Counted from the stretch's first letter, positions 1 through 5,984 are shown. The stretch: 11,519 nt of DNA from an uncultured Bacillota bacterium (GCA_947383065.1 CANDCB010000007.1:1-11519); one strand, 5' to 3'. The notes: a model not told the origin generated them from the sequence alone. Translations and numbers: made by a program.

Positions 1-2
1 TT

Positions 3-83
3 TCTATATTTAGGTTTATGACAGGAGGGTCTATGTGGCAAATTACCAAACTGTATATTGATAAAACAAAAAATAAATTATAA
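3..83 (+). CDS. C-terminal tail of an unidentified upstream gene (partial)
   Basis: One forward frame is open from the window edge to a TAA at 81-83 and is followed 10 bp later by a good terminator hairpin, as expected for the end of a gene. The visible tail reads approximately SIFRFMTGGSMWQITKLY and continues with a Lys/Asn-rich end. It is too short to assign to a family. An alternative is a 16-codon ORF starting at the ATG at 33, which has an AGGAGGG at 23-29, but the 3-nt spacing is short, so I prefer the tail of a longer gene. Confidence 0.4.
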   Translation, partial: SIFRFMTGGSMWQITKLYIDKTKNKL

Positions 84-93
84 TTCAACGATT

Positions 94-119
94 AAATCAA
101 CAAAAAAAGTTGATTTTTT
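94..119 (+). terminator. Rho-independent terminator of the upstream gene
   Basis: Perfect 8-bp stem AAATCAAC (94-101) / GTTGATTT (109-116) with a 7-nt A loop, running into T residues to 119. It separates the upstream gene from the operon that starts at 202. Confidence 0.75.
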
Positions 120-131
120 CTACAATTGGTA

Positions 132-160
132 TTGACACAATGTCAGAAAAGTAGTAGTAT
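132..160 (+). promoter_or_regulatory. Promoter of the TetR-flavodoxin operon
   Basis: A perfect -35 hexamer TTGACA (132-137) is followed after 17 bp by TAGTAT (155-160), a 4/6 match to the -10 consensus. It lies about 40 bp upstream of the TetR start codon, and both TetR-type palindromes overlap or flank it. Confidence 0.7.
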
Positions 161-185
161 CATATCAGAACTGACATGGTGTCAA
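132..185 (+). promoter_or_regulatory. Paired TetR-type operators TGACA-N3-TGTCA
   Basis: Two perfect palindromes of the form TGACA-N3-TGTCA lie at 133-145 and 172-184, with centres 39 bp apart. The 15-bp blocks around them (132-146 and 171-185) are inverted copies of each other matching at 14 of 15 positions. The first covers the -35 box; the second lies between the -10 box and the ribosome binding site. TetR-family dimers typically bind such short palindromes and repress their own promoter, so autorepression by the adjacent regulator is the likely role. That the product of 202-825 binds here is inference. Confidence 0.75.
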
Positions 186-201
186 AGAAAGGAATGAAAA
201 A

Positions 202-825
202 ATGCAAGAACATACAGATAAAAGAAAAGAAGAAATATTAAACGCTTGTGAGAAATTATATGATGAGTTTTCTTTTAAGGAAATATCAATAAAACTGATA
301 AGTGAAAAAACAACTTTTTCAAGACCATCGATTTATAATTATTTCGAAACTAAGGAAGAAATTTTCTTAGCTCTGTTTAAAAAAGAATATGATAATTGGA
401 ACTATGATTTAACTAAAATATTAAATAGTAATGACTCTTTGACTAGGGAGGCCTTTGCCAATAAGATAGCTCATACTATAGAGCATAGACAACGTCTTTT
501 AAAATTATTATCAATGAATATGTATGATTTAGAAGCAAATAGTCGTATTGAAAATCTTATAGAATTTAAAAAATCATATGGAAATGCAATTCATATATTA
601 AAAGAATGTATCATTAAATTCTTTCCAAAATTAACTGAAAAAGATAGAGTAGATTTCTTATATTCTTTTTTCCCATTTATGTTTGGAATATATCCATATA
701 CATCAGTAACAGAAAAGCAAACTAAAGCAATGAAAGAAGCGGGAATAAATTTTATAAATCATTCTATTTATGATTTGGTTTATAAATGTATTATGCAATT
801 ACTACTTAATGTGGAGGAGAAATAA
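202..825 (+). CDS. TetR/AcrR-family transcriptional regulator
   Basis: A 207-residue protein, normal length for the family. The N-terminal DNA-binding domain spans about residues 10-58; its recognition helix contains TFSRPSIYNYF (38-48) followed by TKEEIF, the characteristic TetR signature. The rest is the helical ligand and dimerisation domain, too variable to predict a ligand. The ATG at 202 follows an AAAGGA-type ribosome binding site. The stop overlaps the next start by one base (TAATG), so this is the first gene of the operon. It probably represses the operon from the paired palindromes at 132-185 and responds to a redox or chemical signal; the signal cannot be read from the sequence. 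Confidence 0.9.
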   Translation: MQEHTDKRKEEILNACEKLYDEFSFKEISIKLISEKTTFSRPSIYNYFETKEEIFLALFKKEYDNWNYDLTKILNSNDSLTREAFANKIAHTIEHRQRLLKLLSMNMYDLEANSRIENLIEFKKSYGNAIHILKECIIKFFPKLTEKDRVDFLYSFFPFMFGIYPYTSVTEKQTKAMKEAGINFINHSIYDLVYKCIMQLLLNVEEK

Positions 826-1325
826 TGTATAAAAAAATAATTTTAATAGTTTTTATATTGTTAGTCATAGCTGGAGGAACAAAGCTATTTATGGCTAAAG
901 ATAAGAAACTAGAAAGTAGTCAAAATAAAGATAATAAACAAGATGTTAATTTAAAAAAAGATAATATTTCAAGAATAAAGATGATAATTAATAATAAAGA
1001 ATATTTTATTAAATTAATTTCAAACGAATCATCAAAAGACCTTATCTCTTTATTACCTCTTGAAGTAGAATTTGAAGATTATAATAATACTGAAAAAATT
1101 GCTTCTTTACCTAAAAAGTTAGAACTCGAAAATAACCCAGGAGAGTATGAAGTAAAAATAGGCGATTTTGCTTATTATGCTCCATGGGGAAATCTCTCAA
1201 TATTTTATAAAGAATTTCATTCATCAAATTCCTTACAAAAGTTAGGAGAATTTGAAAATGGTATTGAGGATTTAAAAAATCTAAAAGGTAAAGCAGTTAT
1301 TACATTTGATGAGGAGGCAAAATAA
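825..1325 (+). CDS. Membrane-anchored cyclophilin-like-fold protein
   Basis: A 166-residue protein. A Lys-rich start and a hydrophobic segment (about residues 5-23) form an uncleaved anchor or signal peptide without an obvious lipobox. A Lys/Asn/Asp linker follows to about residue 48, then a compact domain (about 49-163). The stretch GDFAYYAPWGNLSIFY followed by LGEFENGIEDL matches what I know of the bacterial cyclophilin-like-fold family (TM1367-like). That family often sits beside flavodoxin genes and is not proven to have prolyl isomerase activity. A GGAGGAG ribosome binding site lies inside the end of the TetR gene and the start overlaps its stop by one base, suggesting coupled translation. 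Expected location: outer face of the membrane. Its role is unknown; it may assist or bind the neighbouring flavoproteins. Confidence 0.75.
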   Translation: MYKKIILIVFILLVIAGGTKLFMAKDKKLESSQNKDNKQDVNLKKDNISRIKMIINNKEYFIKLISNESSKDLISLLPLEVEFEDYNNTEKIASLPKKLELENNPGEYEVKIGDFAYYAPWGNLSIFYKEFHSSNSLQKLGEFENGIEDLKNLKGKAVITFDEEAK

Positions 1326-1354
1326 ATGAATAAAAAAATAATAGCTTTAATTGG
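1326..1354 (+). repeat. Duplicated 29-bp leader, copy 1
   Basis: The first 29 bp of this gene are identical to the first 29 bp of the flavodoxin gene at 3430, including all third codon positions. They encode MNKKIIALI plus two bases of the next Gly codon, the start of the membrane anchor. Confidence 0.8.
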
Positions 1355-2765
1355 ATTTATAGTAATTATAGTTATAGGAGTAGCTTTGTATTACTTTTTA
1401 GCAAATAAAAATGATAACAAAGATAAAGAAATAAAGAATCAAAATATAAATGTTACCGCAAATGATGATATGATTTTTATAAAAGGTGGAACATTCAATA
1501 TGGGAAGTCCGACTAATGAAGTACAAAGGAACGATGATGAAACTTTACACGAAGTTAAAGTAAATGATTTTTATGTATCAGCTTATGAACTAACACAAAA
1601 AGAATATGAAAGTATTATGGGTAATAATCCATCTAACTTTAAAGGAGAAAATCTCCCAGTTGAAAATATAACTTGGTATGAAGCAATAGAATATTGTAAT
1701 AAATTAAGTGAAAAAAATAATCTTACCCCAGTTTATAAAATAGATGGTGGGTCTGTTACATGGAATAGAAATGCAAATGGCTATAGACTACTTACTGAAG
1801 CAGAATGGGAATATGTTGCCCGTGCAGGAACTACTACACCATTTAATACAGAAAATTCTATAAGTGCCAAAGAAGCAAACTTTTATGGACATTATCCTTA
1901 CTTAATCGAAGAAAACTATTTTAGTCAAGGTAAACTTGAAACAAAACCTGGAGAATATAGACAAACAACAGTAAATGTAGATGAATTTAGTCCAAACAAA
2001 TGGGGCTTATATAATATTCATGGAAATGTTAGAGAATGGGTTTATGACTATTATGCTGAATATGATTTAAAAAATACTGATAATCCAACTGGTGCGGAAC
2101 AAGGAACGCTTAAAGTAACTCGTGGTGGAAGTTGGAATGATTATGCAAAACACATGAGGAGTGCTTTTAGAGGGGCTTATGCTCCAGATAAAAAAATGAA
2201 TAACACAGGACTAAGAATCGCAAGAAATAGTGATGGAACTAATCTATCCAATGTTACAACTGAAAATAATATAAATAATATAAAGAAAGATAAAATCTTA
2301 ATCGTTTACTTCTCTTGGAGTGGTAATACAGAAAATGCTGCTAAAATGATTCAAGAAAAAACAAATGCTGACCTTTTTGAAATAGAGTTAGTTAGTCCTT
2401 ATTCAAGTGATTATAATACAGTATTGAATGAAGCCCAAAGAGATATGAATAGAAATGCTAGACCAAAGATAAAAAATAAAGTAGATAATATAGATGAGTA
2501 TGATGTTATTATGATAGGTTATCCAAACTGGTGGGCAACAATTCCAATGCCTATTGCCTCATTCCTAGATGACTATAAATTAGATGGTAAATTTATTATT
2601 CCATTCTGTAGTCATGGTGGAGGAGAGTTTGGTCAAAGCATTGCTGATATATCTAAAATTGAACCAAATGCTACTATTGGAGCTGGACTATCAATCCATT
2701 ATTCAGGAGGAAATAGTCTTTCTAAAGATATTGATAACTGGCTAAATGAAAATGGAATTAAGTAG
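1326..2765 (+). CDS. Membrane-anchored fusion: FGE-like (SUMF1/EgtB/PvdO) domain plus flavodoxin domain
   Basis: A 479-residue two-domain protein. Residues 5-26 are a hydrophobic anchor with Lys before it, so the rest should lie outside the cell. Residues 48-300 match the FGE-sulfatase/SUMF1-like fold: FIKGGTFNMGS (51-61), the aromatic-rich ITWYEAIEYCNKLSE (115-129), YRLLTEAEWEYVARAG (153-168), GLYNIHGNVREWVYD (227-241), TRGGSW (265-270) and GLRIAR (295-300). True FGEs bind copper with two cysteines placed two and seven residues after the aromatic of RGGSY/W; here these are Asp272 and Met277, so FGE catalysis is unlikely. After an Asn/Thr linker, residues 322-479 are a flavodoxin domain with FMN phosphate loop SWSGNTENA (330-338), the YPNWW loop (399-403) and FCSHGGGEFG (427-436). 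The GAGGAGG site at 1311-1317 supports the start, which abuts the previous stop. Function unknown. Confidence 0.85.
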   Translation: MNKKIIALIGFIVIIVIGVALYYFLANKNDNKDKEIKNQNINVTANDDMIFIKGGTFNMGSPTNEVQRNDDETLHEVKVNDFYVSAYELTQKEYESIMGNNPSNFKGENLPVENITWYEAIEYCNKLSEKNNLTPVYKIDGGSVTWNRNANGYRLLTEAEWEYVARAGTTTPFNTENSISAKEANFYGHYPYLIEENYFSQGKLETKPGEYRQTTVNVDEFSPNKWGLYNIHGNVREWVYDYYAEYDLKNTDNPTGAEQGTLKVTRGGSWNDYAKHMRSAFRGAYAPDKKMNNTGLRIARNSDGTNLSNVTTENNINNIKKDKILIVYFSWSGNTENAAKMIQEKTNADLFEIELVSPYSSDYNTVLNEAQRDMNRNARPKIKNKVDNIDEYDVIMIGYPNWWATIPMPIASFLDDYKLDGKFIIPFCSHGGGEFGQSIADISKIEPNATIGAGLSIHYSGGNSLSKDIDNWLNENGIK

Positions 2766-2771
2766 GTCATT

Positions 2772-3428
2772 ATGAGAAAATTAAAAATAATAATTGATAT
2801 ATTGATGTATATTATATTTATAGTTTTAATGGGGCATCACATTACAGAAAACTTCATGCATGAAATACTTGGAACAATTTTATTTATCTTGATTTTTGTA
2901 CATAATATTTTAAATTATAGATTTTATAAAACAATATTTAAAGGTAAATATACTTTTAAAAGATTATTTATGACAGTAACAGATATATTATTACTAATTT
3001 GTATGATTAGTATGATAATTAGTGCAATTAATATTTCAAGTGATGTGTTTGCTTTACTTAATATACCAACAACTATATTTGGCAGAAAATTGCACATGAT
3101 TAGCACAAGTTGGGGATTAGTAATAATGTCAATTCATCTAGGATTACATTTAGTAATATTGATTAGTAAATTAAATAAGAAAATGAAAGATAACACTTTT
3201 GAATATGTTTATTATTTAATCTTAATAATGATAGTTCTATTTGGTATATATAGTTTTATAAAATTAAACTTCATAAGTGATATGTTCCTATTAAATGCTT
3301 TCAAGTTTTATGATTATAATGAATCGCCTATCATATTTTATCTTAAAGTAACTTCATCAAGTTTATGTATTGCTTTAATAATATATTTTATAAATATTTT
3401 TAAATTGAAAAGAAAGAAGGAAAAATAA
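2772..3428 (+). CDS. DUF4405-type multi-pass membrane protein, possibly haem-binding
   Basis: A 218-residue, strongly hydrophobic protein with about six predicted membrane segments (near 6-24, 31-48, 66-88, 110-134, 146-164 and 190-210). The pattern GHHITENFMHEILG (21-34), then VHNILNYRFYKTIFKGKY (43-60), GRKLHMI (104-110) and SIHLGLH (120-126) matches my memory of the DUF4405 family. Histidines 22, 23, 30, 44, 108, 122 and 126 lie in or near membrane helices, spaced like b-type haem ligands, so a cytochrome-b-like electron carrier is plausible but unproven. The ATG lies 6 bp after the previous stop with only a weak ribosome binding site, so translation is probably coupled to the fusion gene. 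Its place between two extracytoplasmic flavodoxin genes suggests it passes electrons across the membrane to them. Confidence 0.75.
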   Translation: MRKLKIIIDILMYIIFIVLMGHHITENFMHEILGTILFILIFVHNILNYRFYKTIFKGKYTFKRLFMTVTDILLLICMISMIISAINISSDVFALLNIPTTIFGRKLHMISTSWGLVIMSIHLGLHLVILISKLNKKMKDNTFEYVYYLILIMIVLFGIYSFIKLNFISDMFLLNAFKFYDYNESPIIFYLKVTSSSLCIALIIYFINIFKLKRKKEK

Positions 3429-3429
3429 A

Positions 3430-3458
3430 ATGAATAAAAAAATAATAGCTTTAATTGG
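3430..3458 (+). repeat. Duplicated 29-bp leader, copy 2
   Basis: Identical to 1326-1354 at all 29 positions. Beyond this the two genes diverge, although both continue to encode hydrophobic residues. Confidence 0.8.
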
Positions 3459-4104
3459 TGCAGTCATAGTTATTGCAACCATAGCAATAGGATTTATGGT
3501 AATAAATGCTAATAAAAATAGCTCTGAAACAAACAACAATAATTCTAGCAATTCAACCACAAATTCTGGTATAAATGAAAATAATAATCAAAATGAAGAA
3601 AACAACAAAGAATCAAATAATAATCAAACATCTAGTAAGAAAGTTGCTATTATTTACTTTTCAGCAACTGGTACAACTGCGAGTGTTGCTGAATATATTA
3701 AAGATACAACTAATGGCGATTTATTTGAAATAGAGCCAAAAGAAAAATATACAGAAGCAGATTTAAATTATAATAACAATAATTGTAGAGCCAATAAAGA
3801 ACAAAATAATTCTTCTGCACGACCAGAAATTAAAAATAATATTAATACTGATTCTTATGATGTAATTTATTTAGGTTATCCAATTTGGTGGGGAGATGCT
3901 CCAAGAATCATTTTAACATTTTTAGATAGTCATGATTTAAGTGGTAAGACAGTTATTCCATTCTGCACTTCTGGAGGATCTGGAATAGGTACAAGTGTAA
4001 GCTATTTTAAAAATAATTATGAAAATGTTAACTTTCTAGATGGTAGAAGATTAAGTACCTCAAAAAGTGAAGTAACAAACTGGGTTAATGGATTAAATTA
4101 TTAA
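3430..4104 (+). CDS. Membrane-anchored extracytoplasmic flavodoxin
   Basis: A 224-residue protein. Residues 5-26 form a hydrophobic anchor whose first 9 residues, and their DNA, are identical to those of the fusion protein at 1326. Residues 28-70 are an Asn/Ser/Glu-rich low-complexity stalk. Residues 71-224 are a flavodoxin domain with FMN phosphate loop FSATGTTASVA (77-87), GDLFEIEP (96-103), the flavin-stacking-type loop GYPIWWGDAP (149-158) and PFCTSGGSGIG (177-187). Flavodoxins usually act in the cytoplasm as FMN electron carriers; the anchor with N-terminal lysines predicts this one faces outward. A GAAGGA ribosome binding site precedes the ATG, one base after the previous stop. I see no lipobox and no twin-arginine motif, so export would be by Sec with FMN bound outside. 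Confidence 0.85.
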   Translation: MNKKIIALIGAVIVIATIAIGFMVINANKNSSETNNNNSSNSTTNSGINENNNQNEENNKESNNNQTSSKKVAIIYFSATGTTASVAEYIKDTTNGDLFEIEPKEKYTEADLNYNNNNCRANKEQNNSSARPEIKNNINTDSYDVIYLGYPIWWGDAPRIILTFLDSHDLSGKTVIPFCTSGGSGIGTSVSYFKNNYENVNFLDGRRLSTSKSEVTNWVNGLNY

Positions 4105-4119
4105 TAAGAGGAGAAAATT

Positions 4120-4590
4120 ATGAGTAAAATATTAGTTAGTTATTTTTCAGCAAGTGGTATTACAAAAGAAGTGGCAAAGAGGATAGCCAATATAGTACAA
4201 GGAGATTTATTTGAAATAGAACCTGTATGTATTTATACAAATGAAGACTTAGACTGGACAAATAAGAATAGTAGAAGTTCTATTGAAATGAATGATTTAT
4301 CATCAAGACCCGAAATCAAAAATAAAGTTTCTAACATAGATAATTATGATACAGTTTTTATTGGATTCCCCGTTTGGTGGGATTTAGCACCTACAATTAT
4401 CAATACATTTATTGAAGAAAATAATTTTGAAAATAAAAATATTTATGTATTTGCAACATCAGGTGGTTCTAGTGAAATAAATAGTTTTAATAATTTAAAG
4501 AACACTTATAAAAATCTAAATTTTATAAGTAGTAAAAAATTATCTATTAATATATCAGAAAACGATATAAATAATTGGATAAATATATAA
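4120..4590 (+). CDS. Soluble cytoplasmic flavodoxin
   Basis: A 156-residue protein that is only a flavodoxin domain, with no signal or anchor. It has phosphate loop FSASGITKEVA (9-19), GDLFEIEP (28-35), SSRPEIKNKV (61-70), GFPVWWDLAP (82-91) and ATSGGSS (112-118). It shares the xDLFEIEP, RPEIKN and WW-loop features of the anchored flavodoxin and looks like its closest relative here. An AAGAGGAG ribosome binding site at 4106-4113 supports the ATG at 4120, 15 bp after the previous stop. As the last gene of the operon it could be the internal FMN electron donor or acceptor for the membrane components; this is inference from location. Confidence 0.88.
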   Translation: MSKILVSYFSASGITKEVAKRIANIVQGDLFEIEPVCIYTNEDLDWTNKNSRSSIEMNDLSSRPEIKNKVSNIDNYDTVFIGFPVWWDLAPTIINTFIEENNFENKNIYVFATSGGSSEINSFNNLKNTYKNLNFISSKKLSINISENDINNWINI

Positions 4591-4637
4591 AAAAGAATTA
4601 AAAATAAGTTTATTATAAAATATGTTATATTAGTACA

Positions 4638-4771
4638 AGCAGAAATGACATGAGAAAATACATCTAACAAATGAATATAACCAGTAACTGATGATGAGAA
4701 AATTAAACTAATTATTTAATTAACAAAGTACAATTTATTGAGCAGATTGCATTTATAATTTGTACTTTTTT
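4638..4771 (+). ncRNA. Possible structured RNA or attenuator leader
   Basis: This stretch contains no convincing ORF with a ribosome binding site. An extended -10 box (TGTTATATT, 4623-4631) would start a transcript near 4638, ending at the terminator at 4725-4771, about 134 nt. The 10-mer ATGAGAAAAT occurs twice (4650-4659, 4694-4703). The 7-mer AGTACAA occurs at 4632-4638 and 4727-4733, and both copies can pair with the terminator 3' arm; the first copy lies upstream of the proposed start, so alternative pairing requires read-through from the operon. I recognise no known riboswitch class. It may simply be the operon's 3' untranslated region. Confidence 0.25.
4725..4771 (+). terminator. Probable terminator after the flavodoxin operon
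   Basis: A 9-bp perfect stem AAAGTACAA (4725-4733) / TTGTACTTT (4760-4768) leads into TTT at 4769-4771. The loop is long (26 nt), which lowers certainty. It lies 134 bp after the last flavodoxin stop, so the transcript has a long 3' untranslated region or a separate start upstream. Confidence 0.55.
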
Positions 4772-4839
4772 GTTATAATTAAAAAAGAAAAATTGTCATT
4801 TTAAAGGAAATAATAAATATTATAAAATGATATAAAGAG

Positions 4840-4914
4840 GATAAAAAGACAATAAGATGTATAATAATTTTAATAGGTATTGTTGTTATATGTACAATAA
4901 GCTTATTATGTTAA
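4840..4914 (+). pseudogene. Hydrophobic micro-ORF without a start codon
   Basis: The frame from 4840 to the TAA at 4912-4914 encodes approximately DKKTIRCIIILIGIVVIC and ends TISLLC, which looks like the start of a signal peptide or small membrane peptide: two lysines, then about 17 hydrophobic residues. An in-frame TGA lies just upstream and there is no ATG, GTG or TTG between it and the hydrophobic stretch. Restoring one G after the AT at 4841-4842 would create ATG-AAA-AAG, so a one-base loss from a start codon is possible. A GAGG sits directly before it, too close to be an ideal ribosome binding site. The gene may be broken, may start unusually, or may be chance. Confidence 0.25.
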
Positions 4915-4938
4915 ATACAATTTAGGAGTGATAATATA

Positions 4939-5334
4939 ATAAAGTTAAATATAAAAAAAGAGATTAAATGTAATATAGAAAGTTTATGGACTATTATAAC
5001 TGATAATACTAATTATACTTGGAGAAGTGATTTGTCAAAGATAGAAGTAGTTGATGATAATCATTTTATCGAATATGGTAAAAATAATTATCCTACTTAT
5101 TTTACTATCACTTCAAAAATTAATTTAAAAGAATATAAATTCAATATTGAAAATAGTAACATTAAAGGGAAATGGACAGGTATATTTAAAAAATTAGATA
5201 ATGATAATGTTTTATTTGATTTCACAGAAGAAATAGAAACTAATAATCTTATAATGAAGTTACTTGCTAAACCATATCTAAAAAGACAGCAAAAAAAATA
5301 TATCAAAGATTTGGAAAAAGAATTAAATAAATAA
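4939..5334 (+). CDS. SRPBCC-fold (START/Bet v1-like) protein with apparent ATA start
   Basis: From 4939 this frame encodes 131 residues, beginning KLNIKKEIKCNIESLWTII after the start, a typical first strand and helix of the SRPBCC ligand-binding fold. It continues with TWRSDLSKIEVVD, FIEYGKNNYPTYFTIT, GKWTGIF, FDFTEEIE and a C-terminal helix ending in PYLKRQQKKYIKDLEKEL. The length fits a complete single-domain member. No ATG, GTG or TTG lies at the expected start, but AGGAG at 4924-4928 is well placed for ATA at 4939 (10 nt) or 4936 (7 nt). The next standard start, TTG at 5032, would delete the first strand and helix. Either ATA is used or the start was lost. Members of this fold bind small hydrophobic ligands; the ligand here is unknown. 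Confidence 0.65.
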   Translation: MKLNIKKEIKCNIESLWTIITDNTNYTWRSDLSKIEVVDDNHFIEYGKNNYPTYFTITSKINLKEYKFNIENSNIKGKWTGIFKKLDNDNVLFDFTEEIETNNLIMKLLAKPYLKRQQKKYIKDLEKELNK

Positions 5335-5356
5335 TATAAATTAATTTTTTTACTAA

Positions 5357-5384
5357 ATTAAACCACAAGTATGTGTAGTTTAAT
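5357..5384. promoter_or_regulatory. Inverted repeat upstream of the XRE regulator gene
   Basis: ATTAAAC (5357-5363) and CACA (5364-5367) pair with TGTG (5372-5375) and GTTTAAT (5378-5384), with an AGTA centre and a 2-base offset. It lies 42 bp upstream of the XRE start and 23 bp after the SRPBCC stop. No T run follows on either strand, so an operator for the XRE protein is at least as likely as a terminator. Confidence 0.35.
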
Positions 5385-5425
5385 ATTTACAAGTGTTAAT
5401 ATTATTCTTGAAAAGAGGAATAATA

Positions 5426-5932
5426 ATGAATCAAGAGCGTATTGGAAAATTTATATCTGAAAAGAGGAAAGACAAAAAGATAACACAAGAACAGCTTGCT
5501 GAGAAATTAGGAGTAAGTACTAATGCTGTTAGTAAATGGGAACGAGGATTATGCTTAATGGATATGTCTTTATTAAAACCACTTAGTGAAATTTTAGAAG
5601 TAAGTGTAAACGAAATACTATCAGGTGAAAAAATAGATAATAATGATATTGAAAAAAAGAGTGAAGAAAACATAATTAATTTAACTGAATTAGTAAATTT
5701 AAAAACTATGCAGTATGGTATTATAGGTATGGCCCTTTTTTTTATGATATTAGTATTTATTTCAATTTTTAAAGATACTTCTCCTTCTGCTTTAGTCAGT
5801 TTAATTTGTGCATATAATTCTGTAACTTTTCTAAGTCGATATAGAATTAAAAAAGATAAAAGTGATTTAATTACAGGAATTTTATTTTTAATAGCTACCA
5901 TTTGTAATACATTTACATTTATAATATCTTAA
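5426..5932 (+). CDS. Membrane-bound XRE-family transcriptional regulator
   Basis: A 168-residue protein from the ATG at 5426, which has an AGAGGA ribosome binding site at 5414-5419. An upstream in-frame TTG at 5393 would add 11 residues but lacks such a site. Residues 6-62 are a Cro/C1-type helix-turn-helix, with QEQLAEKLGV (21-30) and STNAVSKWERG (31-41) as helices 2 and 3. A charged linker follows, then hydrophobic segments near residues 97-116, 120-137 and 147-167 that should hold the protein in the membrane. Such fusions are common in Bacillota and are thought to sense membrane or environmental signals. Target genes are unknown; the inverted repeat at 5357-5384 could be its own operator, and the SRPBCC gene upstream could be in the same unit. 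Confidence 0.88.
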   Translation: MNQERIGKFISEKRKDKKITQEQLAEKLGVSTNAVSKWERGLCLMDMSLLKPLSEILEVSVNEILSGEKIDNNDIEKKSEENIINLTELVNLKTMQYGIIGMALFFMILVFISIFKDTSPSALVSLICAYNSVTFLSRYRIKKDKSDLITGILFLIATICNTFTFIIS

Positions 5933-5955
5933 TATAATAATCCCAATTTCTAATA

Positions 5956-5984
5956 TTTATAATTTTATAAAAAAAGTATATAAT
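5956..5984 (+). promoter_or_regulatory. Promoter of the UDG-like gene
   Basis: TTTATA (5956-5961) and a perfect -10 box TATAAT (5979-5984) are separated by 17 bp, with the start codon about 50 bp downstream. In such AT-rich sequence the -35 match carries little weight. Confidence 0.5.

Noticed and set aside
4687..4703. Hammerhead-like core, CTGATGA followed shortly by GAAA
   Set aside because: Only three bases separate the two parts, so stem II cannot form, and no flanking stems I or III or a suitable cleavage site are visible.
5032..5334. SRPBCC gene starting at TTG 5032 (100 residues)
   Set aside because: This removes the first strand and helix of the fold and has no ribosome binding site, whereas the frame continues upstream to a well-placed AGGAG.
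5431..5901. 156-codon open frame on the minus strand
   Set aside because: It lies fully opposite the well-supported XRE gene and its product resembles no protein family; it is a shadow of that gene's codon use.
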